Positions 14,654 to 23,247 of a DNA stretch of 29,899 nt are shown here, piece by piece. Position 1 is the stretch's first letter. Every line of letters begins with the position of its first letter. Source of the stretch: a virus. The DNA is taken from the IMG/VR virus record IMGVR_UViG_3300010885_017475, positions 1 through 29,899 of that record; one strand, given 5' to 3'. The notes beneath the pieces are model-generated. The model did not search any database. It was not told where the DNA came from and saw only the letters and a program-made list of their open reading frames with translations. The translations under genes were made by a program, and so were the position numbers.

Positions 14654-15181
14654 TTACTTCTTTTTAAAAATATGTGTACCTTCACCTACAGTATATTTAA
14701 CTGTATCATATATCTCAGGCAATACAATTCGATGATATCCATCTTGTTCATATGCATAATTAGTATCATGTATTATAACATATTTAGGTGTATGCTTATT
14801 TAAAATATAATTAGCAACATCACCTCTACAATGCCCAACACCATCTACTAACACAGCATCGAACGAATATTCTTTAAATAATTCATCGATACGATCTGTT
14901 AATTTAATTGGTAGTTCTGGATTATAATCTACAAAGCCAATTTCATTGTACCAATTAACTTCGCGACCCCAATGTTTATTATGACCATAATCTTTTTCAG
15001 ATACATGGTACCAATCTATTAATTCTGGATATAAGTCATCATTTAATTCGTATGAATATACATACTTAAAGTTTTCTAATAAATACTTAGTACCTTCACC
15101 TAAGCCAAATTCTAATATTGATATTTTATCTTTTTGTTCAACTGTCGTTTCGACAATATCAATCCAATCTTGATACGGCAT
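14654..15181 (-). CDS. Class I methyltransferase-like / SAM-fold protein
   Basis: 175 residues. Motif I is KISILEFGLGEGTKYLLE (about 19-36), acidic E45 ends strand two (YSYELNDDL), and FDAVLVDGVGHCRGDVANYIL (about 104-124) is the strand-four region. KYVIIHDTNYAYEQDGYHR follows, as in the Methyltransf_24-like group whose members often act on sugars. AAGGAT lies 9 bases before the start. It sits between the epimerase and a GT2. The methyltransferase fold is fairly sure, the substrate is not. Confidence 0.78.
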   Translation of the reverse strand: MPYQDWIDIVETTVEQKDKISILEFGLGEGTKYLLENFKYVYSYELNDDLYPELIDWYHVSEKDYGHNKHWGREVNWYNEIGFVDYNPELPIKLTDRIDELFKEYSFDAVLVDGVGHCRGDVANYILNKHTPKYVIIHDTNYAYEQDGYHRIVLPEIYDTVKYTVGEGTHIFKKK

Positions 15182-15191
15182 TGTTTTATCC

Positions 15192-15911
15192 TTATTTTAA
15201 CGTTTGTAATAAATTTCTATTAATAGCACCTAATTCATGATGATTAGGTAATGCTTCCCAAATTTGTTCATGCCACTGATGGTATACTAATTGAGAATCT
15301 TCAATTCTACATTGAATATTATTTTTTTGTAAATTGTGAAGAAATGCATCATCGTCATAATATATTCCTGATGCAAAATTATTATCAAAACCACCAGCAT
15401 CTCTTAAATCATTTGTATGTATTGCTGCACAAAAATTAAATGGTTGTGGTCTATGAGATGAATGACAATACCATGAAGAGTCTGAAATATTAATATCATC
15501 AACCGGAGTTGTACGTGTAATAATCTCTGATGATTGTTTTGATAAACTCAATGCACTCATTGCAATATATTCTTTGGATTTAATATTATCTAATACATAT
15601 TGTATGATGTTTGTAGTATGCATACATTCTGCATTTTGAATAATTGTAATCGGAGAGCTAATTAAATTAAATGCTTGATTAAAACCAATACACGGATTAA
15701 TCCACCATTTATTATTTGTTTGTATAGAAACTAATTTTATATCTAAGTCAAAATCAGCAAAGTCTTCAAATTGAAGTGGATTCACACTCACATCGTCTAC
15801 AATAATAATATCAACTAAATCTTTTGATTCTTGGTTCTGAATACTCTGTAACGTATTTAATAGTTGTTGTTTTCTATTATAATGCGTCATACAAATACTA
15901 ATCTGTTTCAT
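15192..15911 (-). CDS. GT2-like glycosyltransferase with NAE in place of DxD
   Basis: 239 residues. A typical GT2 start (MKQISICMTHYNRKQQLLNT) and strand (DIIIVDDVS). The metal-site position reads IIQNAECMHT (93-95), an N-A-E variant of DxD seen in a subgroup of GT2 proteins with Q-N-x-E. GGFDNNFASGIYYDDDAFLH gives the catalytic acidic cluster. A His/Trp-rich tail (YHQWHEQIWEAL) follows. Probably active. 10 bases separate it from the methyltransferase-like gene downstream. Confidence 0.85.
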   Translation of the reverse strand: MKQISICMTHYNRKQQLLNTLQSIQNQESKDLVDIIIVDDVSVNPLQFEDFADFDLDIKLVSIQTNNKWWINPCIGFNQAFNLISSPITIIQNAECMHTTNIIQYVLDNIKSKEYIAMSALSLSKQSSEIITRTTPVDDINISDSSWYCHSSHRPQPFNFCAAIHTNDLRDAGGFDNNFASGIYYDDDAFLHNLQKNNIQCRIEDSQLVYHQWHEQIWEALPNHHELGAINRNLLQTLK

Positions 15912-15921
15912 AACTATTTAT

Positions 15922-16095
15922 TTACTTTTTTATAATAACTGATGTTATACTTTCATTACCCCATGTTTGGGTAACTAACTCAGTTGGTTTACGATGTATA
16001 TTTATTTTTTTAATATTTTTTTGCAAAAATTTATTATCATTATCATTTATAAATATTGATTTATATGTGTTTGCTAATTGTGTTAAATGTTTCAT
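15922..16095 (-). CDS. Small basic hypothetical protein (57 aa)
   Basis: I choose the ATG at 16095 (MKHLTQLANTYKSIFINDND), which lies just past the 2-epimerase stop, over one at 16110 that would overlap it. The 57 residues are basic and Asn/Lys/Ile rich and end NESITSVIIKK. No motif recognised. It may be a small accessory of the sugar cluster or a remnant of a longer gene. Its base composition is even more AT-rich than its neighbours. Confidence 0.5.
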   Translation of the reverse strand: MKHLTQLANTYKSIFINDNDNKFLQKNIKKINIHRKPTELVTQTWGNESITSVIIKK

Positions 16096-16096
16096 A

Positions 16097-17173
16097 TTAT
16101 AATTTTTCAAGTATTTCTACAATTCTTTTAGATGTATTACCATCCCATTTATATGGTATACTTCCCGTTTTCCATTTACCATCGAATAATATATTCATAT
16201 ATATTTTAATGTTATTAGGATTAGTTCCTACTAATTCATTAGTACCATATATAACCGTTTCTGGTCGTTCTGTGTTATTTCGTAATGTCATACACGGAAT
16301 ATTCATTACTGTAGTTTCTTCTGTAATACCACCACTATCAGTTATAACGAGTTTTGAATGTTTAACTAAATAATTAAATTCCAAATAACTTAAAGGATCT
16401 GTTGTATATAAGTTATCATATTGTATATCCAATGATTGTATAATTTTAGATGTTCTAGGATGTACAGGAAATATTATAGGCAATCCGTGTGAATTATTTA
16501 CAATTTCATCTAATAATAATTTTAATTGAATTGGATCATCCACATTTGATGGTCTATGCAATGTTATAACAATATATTGTTGATCACTAAGATTTAATGT
16601 ATTCCAAATTTGAGGTTGTTTAAATTTATGTTGATTTTTCAATAATGTATCAATCATAGTATTTCCTACAAAGAAAATAGAATCATCAGATACATTAACT
16701 GCTTTTAATATAGATGTAGCTATTTCAGATGTAGTAAAAAAATAATCTGTAATTGAATCAGTAACTATCCTGTTAATTTCTTCCGGCATTGTCATATCAC
16801 CAGATCTTATTCCGGCTTCTACATGTGCAACTTCAATGTTTAATTTTTTTGCAACAATAGCACACGCCATAGTAGAAGTAACATCGCCTACAACTAATAC
16901 CAAATCTGTTGAATTATTGATTAAGAATTCTTCAAATTTAATCATGATTGCAGCTGTTTGTTCTGATTGAGTTCCGCTACCTACCTGTAAATTAATAGTA
17001 GGTTCTGGGATATCTAATTCGTTAAAAAAGTCACCACTCATTTTTTTATCATAGTGCTGACCGGTATGAACTAAATTATACTTAATATTAGTTTTACTCA
17101 ATTCATGTATAATTGGTGCAATTTTCATAAAGTTAGGTCTAGCACCTGCTACTATAGTTATATGATTGATCAT
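16097..17173 (-). CDS. wecB: UDP-N-acetylglucosamine 2-epimerase (non-hydrolysing)
   Basis: 358 residues, normal for the family. It interconverts UDP-GlcNAc and UDP-ManNAc. Seen: AGARPNFMKIAP at the N-terminus, TGQHYDKKMS, D97 in VVGDVTST, E119 in HVEAGIRS, E131/E132 in PEEINR, H206 in LHRPSN, SGG at 280-282 and TERPE at about 301-305. These match the catalytic and substrate residues of WecB/MnaA. Overlap with the upstream GT is ATGA. It supplies ManNAc or a derived sugar for the phage cluster. The best-defined enzyme in the cluster. Confidence 0.95.
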   Translation of the reverse strand: MINHITIVAGARPNFMKIAPIIHELSKTNIKYNLVHTGQHYDKKMSGDFFNELDIPEPTINLQVGSGTQSEQTAAIMIKFEEFLINNSTDLVLVVGDVTSTMACAIVAKKLNIEVAHVEAGIRSGDMTMPEEINRIVTDSITDYFFTTSEIATSILKAVNVSDDSIFFVGNTMIDTLLKNQHKFKQPQIWNTLNLSDQQYIVITLHRPSNVDDPIQLKLLLDEIVNNSHGLPIIFPVHPRTSKIIQSLDIQYDNLYTTDPLSYLEFNYLVKHSKLVITDSGGITEETTVMNIPCMTLRNNTERPETVIYGTNELVGTNPNNIKIYMNILFDGKWKTGSIPYKWDGNTSKRIVEILEKL

Positions 17174-17793
17174 AGTGTGTTGTAATAATCGTTTTGTTTT
17201 TCTTGTCGTTCTATAGTCTTATGATGTGCTAATGCAAATGCAGAATCTGCAGGAAGATGTGATACTGTTGTGTATCCATTTAATACTTCGTGTACTTGAT
17301 TTACCCATTGTATGTTTGGAGTATTTTTATATATTCTCCACTGATAGTCAGGCCAATTTATCCAATTGTCTTTATTTACTTGCCAATTCCATTTATTGAT
17401 ATGTTGATCCGTAATACCTTTTACGGTATTAACTCTTGGTACTCGAATAACATCTACTTCTGAATTTGCTTTTAATATATCCGGTAATATTTTACAGATA
17501 TAATCAGTAGGCATTTCATCAGCATCAATTTGGAAGATGTAGTCTCCCGAACAGAGACTACTTAATTTATTCTTCCAATTTGCAAAGTGCTTATCGAACT
17601 TTGATTTATGCCAAGCAAACTCACCATTTGATGAATGTGCCCTTAAAAAATGTTCGACAGCGGGATCACCATTTGCTTCGTCATACAGTATAACTATATT
17701 ATCTTGGTCTCGTTTGTGCTGAAGCAAAAAGTGCACTAAACGCTGAATTTCAATGAATTCATTACAAACCGTTATTGCGTATGTTATTGTCAT
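17170..17793 (-). CDS. GT2-like glycosyltransferase
   Basis: 207 residues. TITYAITVCNEFIEIQRLVH opens the GT-A fold. IVILYDEANGD and the metal motif FQIDADEMP (D90-A-D92) follow. YQWRIYKNTPNIQWVNQVHE matches the C-terminal WRxY...W...VHE segment found in glycosyltransferases that act on surface polysaccharides. A 24-base gap separates it from the GT4 gene upstream and ATGA joins it to wecB downstream. Specificity unknown. Confidence 0.86.
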   Translation of the reverse strand: MTITYAITVCNEFIEIQRLVHFLLQHKRDQDNIVILYDEANGDPAVEHFLRAHSSNGEFAWHKSKFDKHFANWKNKLSSLCSGDYIFQIDADEMPTDYICKILPDILKANSEVDVIRVPRVNTVKGITDQHINKWNWQVNKDNWINWPDYQWRIYKNTPNIQWVNQVHEVLNGYTTVSHLPADSAFALAHHKTIERQEKQNDYYNTL

Positions 17794-17817
17794 ATTATTA
17801 ATATATGAAATTAATAC

Positions 17818-19080
17818 TTATTTACCAACCGTTTCCAATCTAGGCAACTGGATCTTTTTTAGCTCTGGTAATTTTAATTCAACTGACTTCGGTATACTTG
17901 AAATGGCTTGATCTACAACACTCAACACATCAGTGTATATCTTTGCTACTGCCGTTTTAGTAAATGTGCTATTCGCGAAATATCTTTGTCTTTTAGCCGG
18001 TTCAATCCATTTTTTATAATTCTTATGAACTTCATCAAACATATTGCTAGCATATCTGTAATCAGGTGTAAACCATTTAGCATCTCCAATTAAAAATTCA
18101 TTTTGAGCTGACGGGTGTATCGGTGTTAATTGACCTGGTAGTTTACAAATAAATTCTTCTTTTAAGAAATCTGCTTGACCTGAATAATGTGGTGCTATAA
18201 TAGGTTTACCTGTTGTTGAGAATTCTAACAATGGTCTTCCAAATCCTTCTGCTTTAGTAAATGATACCATTGCTTTAATTTTTGGATGGTTATACAATGC
18301 ATTCATTTCAACATCTGTTAAGTCGCCATGCAATAAATATACATTTGGTAAGTTTGCCGTTCCGAATTGTTCTTTAACCATATTGATTCTACTTTCAATA
18401 TCTAAACGATCCATTATACTATATGTAGCCCCACTACATTTTAAAACTAATGCAGGTGCATCCTTTTTATTTTTAAATGTTTCGAAGAAGTTGTGAATAA
18501 CACCACCAATATTTTTTCTATCCTCACCTAATTGTCCTTGCAACCAATGTCCTACTGATAAAAATGCAAATGATTCTTCAATTGAATCTAATATTGAGAA
18601 TTGTTCAACATTTTTATTGTTATAAACAGTTTCATCAAAATACTCAGGAATTACTTCAATTTTAGTTGAGATAGTTAAATTGTGTTTTTTTGCTGTATCA
18701 ATAAATACTTGTTTTGTGAAATTGCTAGGTACAATTAATAATTGCATTGCATTGATTTTTTCAATCCATTCTGCCGGGCAAATATCACCTTCAGTTCCTG
18801 CTGTTACTCCAATATTATATTTACCAATTGGTTGCAATTCATTTGGCACTGAAATTTGAACCCAGATATCTGGTTGATCTGGTAGTGGCAATGGGATAAT
18901 TCTAAGTTGCAAATCTGTCGAGATTGGGTATGTCATTGGGGTATGACCCCATGGCAATGATACTAATTTAATATCCCATTCAGAACCCCTTTGTTCAATT
19001 AAATTTGTGATAATTTCACGTGAGTGATGACCATAACCTGATTGTGTCGCAACTGGCGACGCTATAACTACTTTTCTCAT
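17818..19080 (-). CDS. GT4-type glycosyltransferase
   Basis: 420 residues, GT-B fold. The N-domain begins KVVIASPVATQSGYGHHSRE. The C-domain has FLSVGHWLQGQLGEDRKNI, and the donor-site E278-x7-E286 motif in AEGFGRPLLEFSTTGKP. The last 22 residues carry a repeated Leu-Pro pattern (LKLPELKKIQLPRL) that resembles the N-terminus of the adjoining GT4 (MELPKLRKV). The pair is joined as TAATG and may work as a complex. Probably transfers a sugar to a surface or virion glycan. Confidence 0.88.
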   Translation of the reverse strand: MRKVVIASPVATQSGYGHHSREIITNLIEQRGSEWDIKLVSLPWGHTPMTYPISTDLQLRIIPLPLPDQPDIWVQISVPNELQPIGKYNIGVTAGTEGDICPAEWIEKINAMQLLIVPSNFTKQVFIDTAKKHNLTISTKIEVIPEYFDETVYNNKNVEQFSILDSIEESFAFLSVGHWLQGQLGEDRKNIGGVIHNFFETFKNKKDAPALVLKCSGATYSIMDRLDIESRINMVKEQFGTANLPNVYLLHGDLTDVEMNALYNHPKIKAMVSFTKAEGFGRPLLEFSTTGKPIIAPHYSGQADFLKEEFICKLPGQLTPIHPSAQNEFLIGDAKWFTPDYRYASNMFDEVHKNYKKWIEPAKRQRYFANSTFTKTAVAKIYTDVLSVVDQAISSIPKSVELKLPELKKIQLPRLETVGK

Positions 19081-20567
19081 TATGCTACTATTCCTGTTCG
19101 TTTATAATTCAATTTTTCTACTTTAGTTAATGTGTACATTGGTCTTGATTCTTTAGGAGTTTCAAACAAGTAATCAATCATCGTAATCATTGACTGACCC
19201 ATTTGTTCTGCCGTTAAACCATTTTTCAATGCCCATTCTCTACCAGCATATCCCATTTCATCTCTCAATGTTTCTGGAGTCGTATACCAATACATAATTG
19301 CATCTGCTACATCTTCAAATCGTACTCGGTCATCAAATATATAAGGTGTTGCTGGTGATCCTTGCAATGATCTATTAGTAGGAAATACTGGTTTAGCCCA
19401 TACCCCATGCAATTTATACTTACCGGTGTGATTAGTTGCAAATTCACCATCAAAACGAATCCATTCTTCATTTTCATCAACAAACCCACATTGATCTTGC
19501 AACCCACCAGTAACATTGTTAATAATAGGAGTTCCTGACAATATTGCCTCAGTTGAACTAAGTCCCCAACCTTCATTCGAACCAATATTAACTACTACAT
19601 CGGCTACGTTATACATTGCATTAAGATCTTGTGATGATAGCTTCTGCTCCGAGAATATAATTTTACATTCAGGTGCCAATGTCTTTGCTACTGCACGTAA
19701 ATCGGTTCCATTTTCGTCTATTGCTTGAGTATGCATTAATAATGCAACTTTAGACTTTTGATCTGCTGGTAATTGATCAACAAAGTGTTTAAATGCTAAT
19801 ACTAAATCTCCTGGTTGTTTTCTTCGGATATTTCTATTATTCCACATTACAACAAAATCAACGTTGGTATCTGTTTTAATTTGTTTAAACATTGATTTAT
19901 ATGCAGTGTCTGCAGAGTCTAATGGTTTAAATACATTGTGATTCAATCCATGTGGAACAAATCCTGTAACTACTTGATTAGATTCTAAATAACCAGATAC
20001 AGCATCATTATCATAATCAACAACGTCAAAGCCGTTTTGTTTAAGAACTTCTTTGTGTATATTGTCTGATTGTTTGCTAATTCCCATTATTAAATCACAA
20101 CTACCATAATATGGCGCGTTCCACATTGGGTATGGTAAATCATCCCATATTGAGTAATAAATTAAAGGAATATTAAATGTAGTTTTAATTTCGTGTTCTA
20201 ATGCATAAAGCCAAGTCCAATATCGTGGATCTGTAAAGTGAAATATTGCATCAGGTTGTTCTTGATTAATCAATGCAAATAATATATTTCGGTCTCCATA
20301 TCCATTCCATGGTATCAATTTAACAGATACATCTTCTATACCCGTTTCTTCAGCAACTTGTGCCGATAAATCAAAAGCTTGACCAACTTCTGGGTGTTGT
20401 AATGCTGCACCTAATTGTACCCAATCATAATGCTGTACTGTATTAAAAATAATTTCTTTACTAATCGTTCCAATACCAGATGGCAAACGAAAATCGTCTG
20501 ATAATAATAAAATTTTCTTTTTTGCTGGTTTAGTTGGATTGACTTTACGTAACTTAGGTAATTCCAT
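19080..20567 (-). CDS. Large GT4-type glycosyltransferase
   Basis: 495 residues. The polar N-terminus MELPKLRKVNPTKPAKKK leads to KILLLSDDFRLPSGIGTISK, the GT-B N-domain. IWDDLPYPMWN and GFVPHGLNHNVFKPL are interdomain segments. The donor site has WNNRNIRRKQP (Arg/Lys phosphate contacts) and E332-x7-E340 in GSNEGWGLSSTEAILSGTP. About 60 extra residues after 350 form an insertion (VDENEEWIRF to YIFDDRVRFED) before the terminal helices. First gene of the sugar cluster, with a 47-base AT-rich leader upstream. Confidence 0.89.
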   Translation of the reverse strand: MELPKLRKVNPTKPAKKKILLLSDDFRLPSGIGTISKEIIFNTVQHYDWVQLGAALQHPEVGQAFDLSAQVAEETGIEDVSVKLIPWNGYGDRNILFALINQEQPDAIFHFTDPRYWTWLYALEHEIKTTFNIPLIYYSIWDDLPYPMWNAPYYGSCDLIMGISKQSDNIHKEVLKQNGFDVVDYDNDAVSGYLESNQVVTGFVPHGLNHNVFKPLDSADTAYKSMFKQIKTDTNVDFVVMWNNRNIRRKQPGDLVLAFKHFVDQLPADQKSKVALLMHTQAIDENGTDLRAVAKTLAPECKIIFSEQKLSSQDLNAMYNVADVVVNIGSNEGWGLSSTEAILSGTPIINNVTGGLQDQCGFVDENEEWIRFDGEFATNHTGKYKLHGVWAKPVFPTNRSLQGSPATPYIFDDRVRFEDVADAIMYWYTTPETLRDEMGYAGREWALKNGLTAEQMGQSMITMIDYLFETPKESRPMYTLTKVEKLNYKRTGIVA

Positions 20568-20614
20568 TCTGTAACTTTCTATTTTTGTGTTTATAACTTT
20601 ATTTAATATAAATA

Positions 20615-21019
20615 TCAGCCAATTATAACTACTGGCTTATTTAACTTAGTAACATTGTTGTGAGCTGTTTTTAATACCGGATCTAAACTTGCTTCCGATG
20701 TTAATATCATCATGTAATCACATTGCGTTGCAATTAATTTCATTCGGTGATGTAATTGACTAAAATGATATGATTTCCCATAATATGACTCTGGCATTGC
20801 TGAGTATAAATTATATCCGGAAAATGATGGATTGAACTCACTATAGTTCATACCAAATTCTAATGCATATTTTCTAACATATAAATTGGCACCTTCATTA
20901 CCTCCAGCACCTAATATAGTAAGATCATCTGAAAACTTTGTTTTTAGCATACGAAGTGTTTCTTGAATTTTTCGTTTGTTCTGCCAATTTGTATTTCCTA
21001 TTACTGCAACTTTTGTCAT
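20615..21019 (-). CDS. SLOG-family (YspA/DUF2493-like) protein
   Basis: 134 residues. TKVAVIGNTNWQNKRKIQET begins a Rossmann-like strand-helix, and LTILGAGGNEGANLYVRKYALE carries the G-x-G-G-x-E-G-A-N pattern of the YspA/cpYpsA-related SLOG group, proposed to bind nucleotide ligands. YMMILTSEASLD is the later strand. SLOG proteins occur widely in phages and defence loci. Joined as TAATG to the 70-residue gene upstream. The ligand is unknown. Confidence 0.75.
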   Translation of the reverse strand: MTKVAVIGNTNWQNKRKIQETLRMLKTKFSDDLTILGAGGNEGANLYVRKYALEFGMNYSEFNPSFSGYNLYSAMPESYYGKSYHFSQLHHRMKLIATQCDYMMILTSEASLDPVLKTAHNNVTKLNKPVVIIG

Positions 21020-21231
21020 TATTTCTTTTCATATAAAAATTTAACACCTTTTGGCATAAAGCCATATACCGTTCTAAGCATAGTTTCCAATGTTTTTGTG
21101 TTCTCTTTATGTTTTGGACCATCTATATTAGTACACAATACATATTCACATTTTTCTACTCCTACATATGGATCCCGCTTTGCCAATTCGAATTGGTATA
21201 CATATATATGTTCATGTTTATAACGCTTCAT
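21019..21231 (-). CDS. Small hypothetical protein (70 aa)
   Basis: 70 residues, basic, beginning MKRYKHEHIYVYQFELAKRD and containing CEYVLCTNIDGPKH. Mixed beta and helix, no membrane segment. Two Cys (about 28 and 33) and several His could bind metal, but no classical knuckle spacing is seen. It follows the nuclease after 18 bases, with TATTATATAG just before the ATG. Function unknown. Confidence 0.65.
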   Translation of the reverse strand: MKRYKHEHIYVYQFELAKRDPYVGVEKCEYVLCTNIDGPKHKENTKTLETMLRTVYGFMPKGVKFLYEKK

Positions 21232-21249
21232 ACTATATAATAATAAATT

Positions 21250-22209
21250 TTATGAACGAATCCTATTTTCTTTTGGACAATTTACATAATCTGTCTTAAA
21301 AGGGCAATACTTACAATTTTTGTCACCTTTGCCGGATACTGCCATATAAGGTGCATCAGCATTCTTATTGCCTTCTGTATCAAAACAATGTTCAATGAAT
21401 AAGTCAATTGATTTTTGTACTTTTCTTTGCGTAACCGTACCAGATGCTGGTTTGAATTGTTGAATTCTTTTTTGCGGGAACATTGATTCCTCAACTAACT
21501 TACGTTTAACAATAAAAAATTCAACATCTATATTATCCTTAGGAATACCAAATTGTTCTGAGAAATAATTCTTATAAGCAACTAATTGAGCTGCTTTGAT
21601 TGAATCCGACTTTTGATATTTATTCCACCCCGTACGACTTGTTTTTATATCAATGATATGCATTGTATTATTAGCAACATCTCGTAACACAACATCCATA
21701 AACCCGTACCAGTACACTGAAGGATTCTTTATAGATGCTTGGGTACACAATTCAATTTCAATGCCAACTAGTTCCCAATTCTTTGTGGAAAAGTATTGTT
21801 TACGACGTTTCTTAAGCCAATCTAATATAGCGGCACCATCTTCTAAATATTCTGCTAATTGCAATGCATTTGAAAAGTGTTCTCCTTTATTTTCTTCTAC
21901 ACATCGTTTATATTCTTCTCTTAACTTTGTAGTTAGTATATCTCGCAAATTTAAGTCATCAGCACGTTTAACTGATTCGGTATACATAACCGTTAAGAAA
22001 TATTGCAACGTTTCGTGGAATGCTGTACCAAAACAAGTTTCAATGCTAAATGTAAACGGAGACAATCCATCGATATATGCAAGTTTCCATTGACGTGGAC
22101 ATTTCTCATATATTGACCATTGCGAATATGATATTCTTCTAGGCACTGTTGTAGCATCTCTTAAAGACAACTTATACAATGGAGCGATATAATTTACTTC
22201 TGACTTCAT
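21250..22209 (-). CDS. PD-(D/E)XK nuclease with predicted Fe-S cluster (RecB/Cas4/AddB-like)
   Basis: 319 residues. The nuclease core is visible: GTAFHETLQY (H65-E66), E151 in GIEIEL, GFMDVVL with D172, IIDIKTSRTGWN with D187 and K189, and Q208-x3-Y212. C37 in YEKCPRQWK, and C299, C302 and C311 near the C-terminus, have the spacing of a 4Fe-4S cluster that staples the nuclease domain in AddB and Cas4. It likely processes DNA ends in recombination or packaging, or degrades host DNA. It stands 90 bases after the SPFH gene beyond a terminator, so it should have its own promoter. No helicase is visible beside it. Confidence 0.92.
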   Translation of the reverse strand: MKSEVNYIAPLYKLSLRDATTVPRRISYSQWSIYEKCPRQWKLAYIDGLSPFTFSIETCFGTAFHETLQYFLTVMYTESVKRADDLNLRDILTTKLREEYKRCVEENKGEHFSNALQLAEYLEDGAAILDWLKKRRKQYFSTKNWELVGIEIELCTQASIKNPSVYWYGFMDVVLRDVANNTMHIIDIKTSRTGWNKYQKSDSIKAAQLVAYKNYFSEQFGIPKDNIDVEFFIVKRKLVEESMFPQKRIQQFKPASGTVTQRKVQKSIDLFIEHCFDTEGNKNADAPYMAVSGKGDKNCKYCPFKTDYVNCPKENRIRS

Positions 22210-22214
22210 ACTAT

Positions 22215-22243
22215 ATTATAATAAAAATAATGATAAAAACCAA
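22215..22243 (-). promoter_or_regulatory. Possible promoter of the nuclease/SLOG unit
   Basis: Between the terminator and the nuclease start, the minus strand has TTGGTT (22243-22238), a 17-base spacer and TATAAT (22220-22215), only 5 bases before the ATG. The spacing is ideal for a sigma70-type promoter, but it would give a leaderless or nearly leaderless message, and the region is AT-rich, so chance is possible. Confidence 0.35.
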
Positions 22244-22251
22244 CCGAACAG

Positions 22252-22281
22252 TAAAAAAAGCCGAACATTTCTGCCCGGCTT
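22252..22281 (-). terminator. Intrinsic terminator after the SPFH gene
   Basis: The minus strand has stem AAGCCGGGC, loop AGAAAT and stem GTTCGGCTT (22281-22258). That is nine pairs including two G-U, followed directly by a run of T (22257-22253). It lies 19 bases after the SPFH stop and separates the replication unit from the nuclease unit. Confidence 0.85.
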
Positions 22282-22299
22282 ATTATCTAGGTGGTTTAG

Positions 22300-23247
22300 T
22301 TATTTAATATTCAAAAAGGTACCACTGCCACCTGCCATTGTGGTAGGTAACTGTCCATCCCATTTCTCAATTTTCTTAAATTCAATATAGTTAGTAGTTA
22401 ACTCTTTTTGCTTTAATCTAATTGCTAATGCTTGAGCTGATGCGTTAATAATTGTTTCGGCTGAATCTGCTTTTGCTACCGCAACTTTTCTTTCACCATC
22501 TGCCTTAGCTGCAATTGCTTGTTGCTTAGATGCCTCAGCTTGTTGCACTGATTTTGTTTTTGCAATAATTGCTTCTTGTAATGCTTCTGGTGGAACAATA
22601 TTGGATCTCATTTGTGACACAACAAACCATTTTGATAATCTTATATTACATTCAGCAACAATAGCAGCTTCAAATAATTGTCTATGTCCAAATATTGAAT
22701 CAACTTCCCATGTATTTGCTACGTCATTCACTGCCCCTACAATTGCAGTTTTTAGCCAACCTTGTTCAATTGTAGCAATATCCAATCTTAAATTTTGGAA
22801 CATATCACCAACTGCAGTAGGCTTTAATGAGTAGTTGAATGAAGGTTTAATGTCAGCTGGGAAACCACCATCAGTAATTACTTGTTGCTGATCAAACTCA
22901 ATATGTTGCTGGAAGGTAGGGAACTCATACACATTTTCTGTCCAACTATTATACATAACATAACCTGTTTTGTATTCATAATTACTAACACCCCTAGAGT
23001 CACCAGTTAAATTAACTTTGATACCAACATGGCCGGCATCGACTCTTTCAATTGCATATGGCTGAAATGCACTAATACCAATTCCAATAATCACTAGGGC
23101 AGCTCCTTTGATACCCGTTCGCATACCTGAATTTCTTTCAGCATCGCCTTCTTTACTATAACTAGCTTCGCTGTATCTACGAGCTCCTTTAAAAATTGAT
23201 ATCGCACCGATAATCAAAAATGGCAATAAAATAATTACACTAATCAT
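22300..23247 (-). CDS. SPFH/prohibitin-family membrane protein
   Basis: 315 residues. Two N-terminal hydrophobic segments (about 3-20 and 47-65) precede an SPFH domain beginning YAIERVDAGHVGIKVNLTGD, with VYEFPTFQQHIEFDQQQVIT and VNDVANTWEVDSIFGHRQLF inside. An Ala/Lys/Gln-rich coiled coil (about 228-285, QAEASKQQAIAAKADGERK) follows. SPFH proteins form rings or cages at membranes and can control the FtsH protease. The last gene before the terminator, overlapping a small membrane protein by 8 bases. In a phage it could shape the membrane, guard FtsH targets or support replication. Family sure, role unknown. Confidence 0.9.
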   Translation of the reverse strand: MISVIILLPFLIIGAISIFKGARRYSEASYSKEGDAERNSGMRTGIKGAALVIIGIGISAFQPYAIERVDAGHVGIKVNLTGDSRGVSNYEYKTGYVMYNSWTENVYEFPTFQQHIEFDQQQVITDGGFPADIKPSFNYSLKPTAVGDMFQNLRLDIATIEQGWLKTAIVGAVNDVANTWEVDSIFGHRQLFEAAIVAECNIRLSKWFVVSQMRSNIVPPEALQEAIIAKTKSVQQAEASKQQAIAAKADGERKVAVAKADSAETIINASAQALAIRLKQKELTTNYIEFKKIEKWDGQLPTTMAGGSGTFLNIK

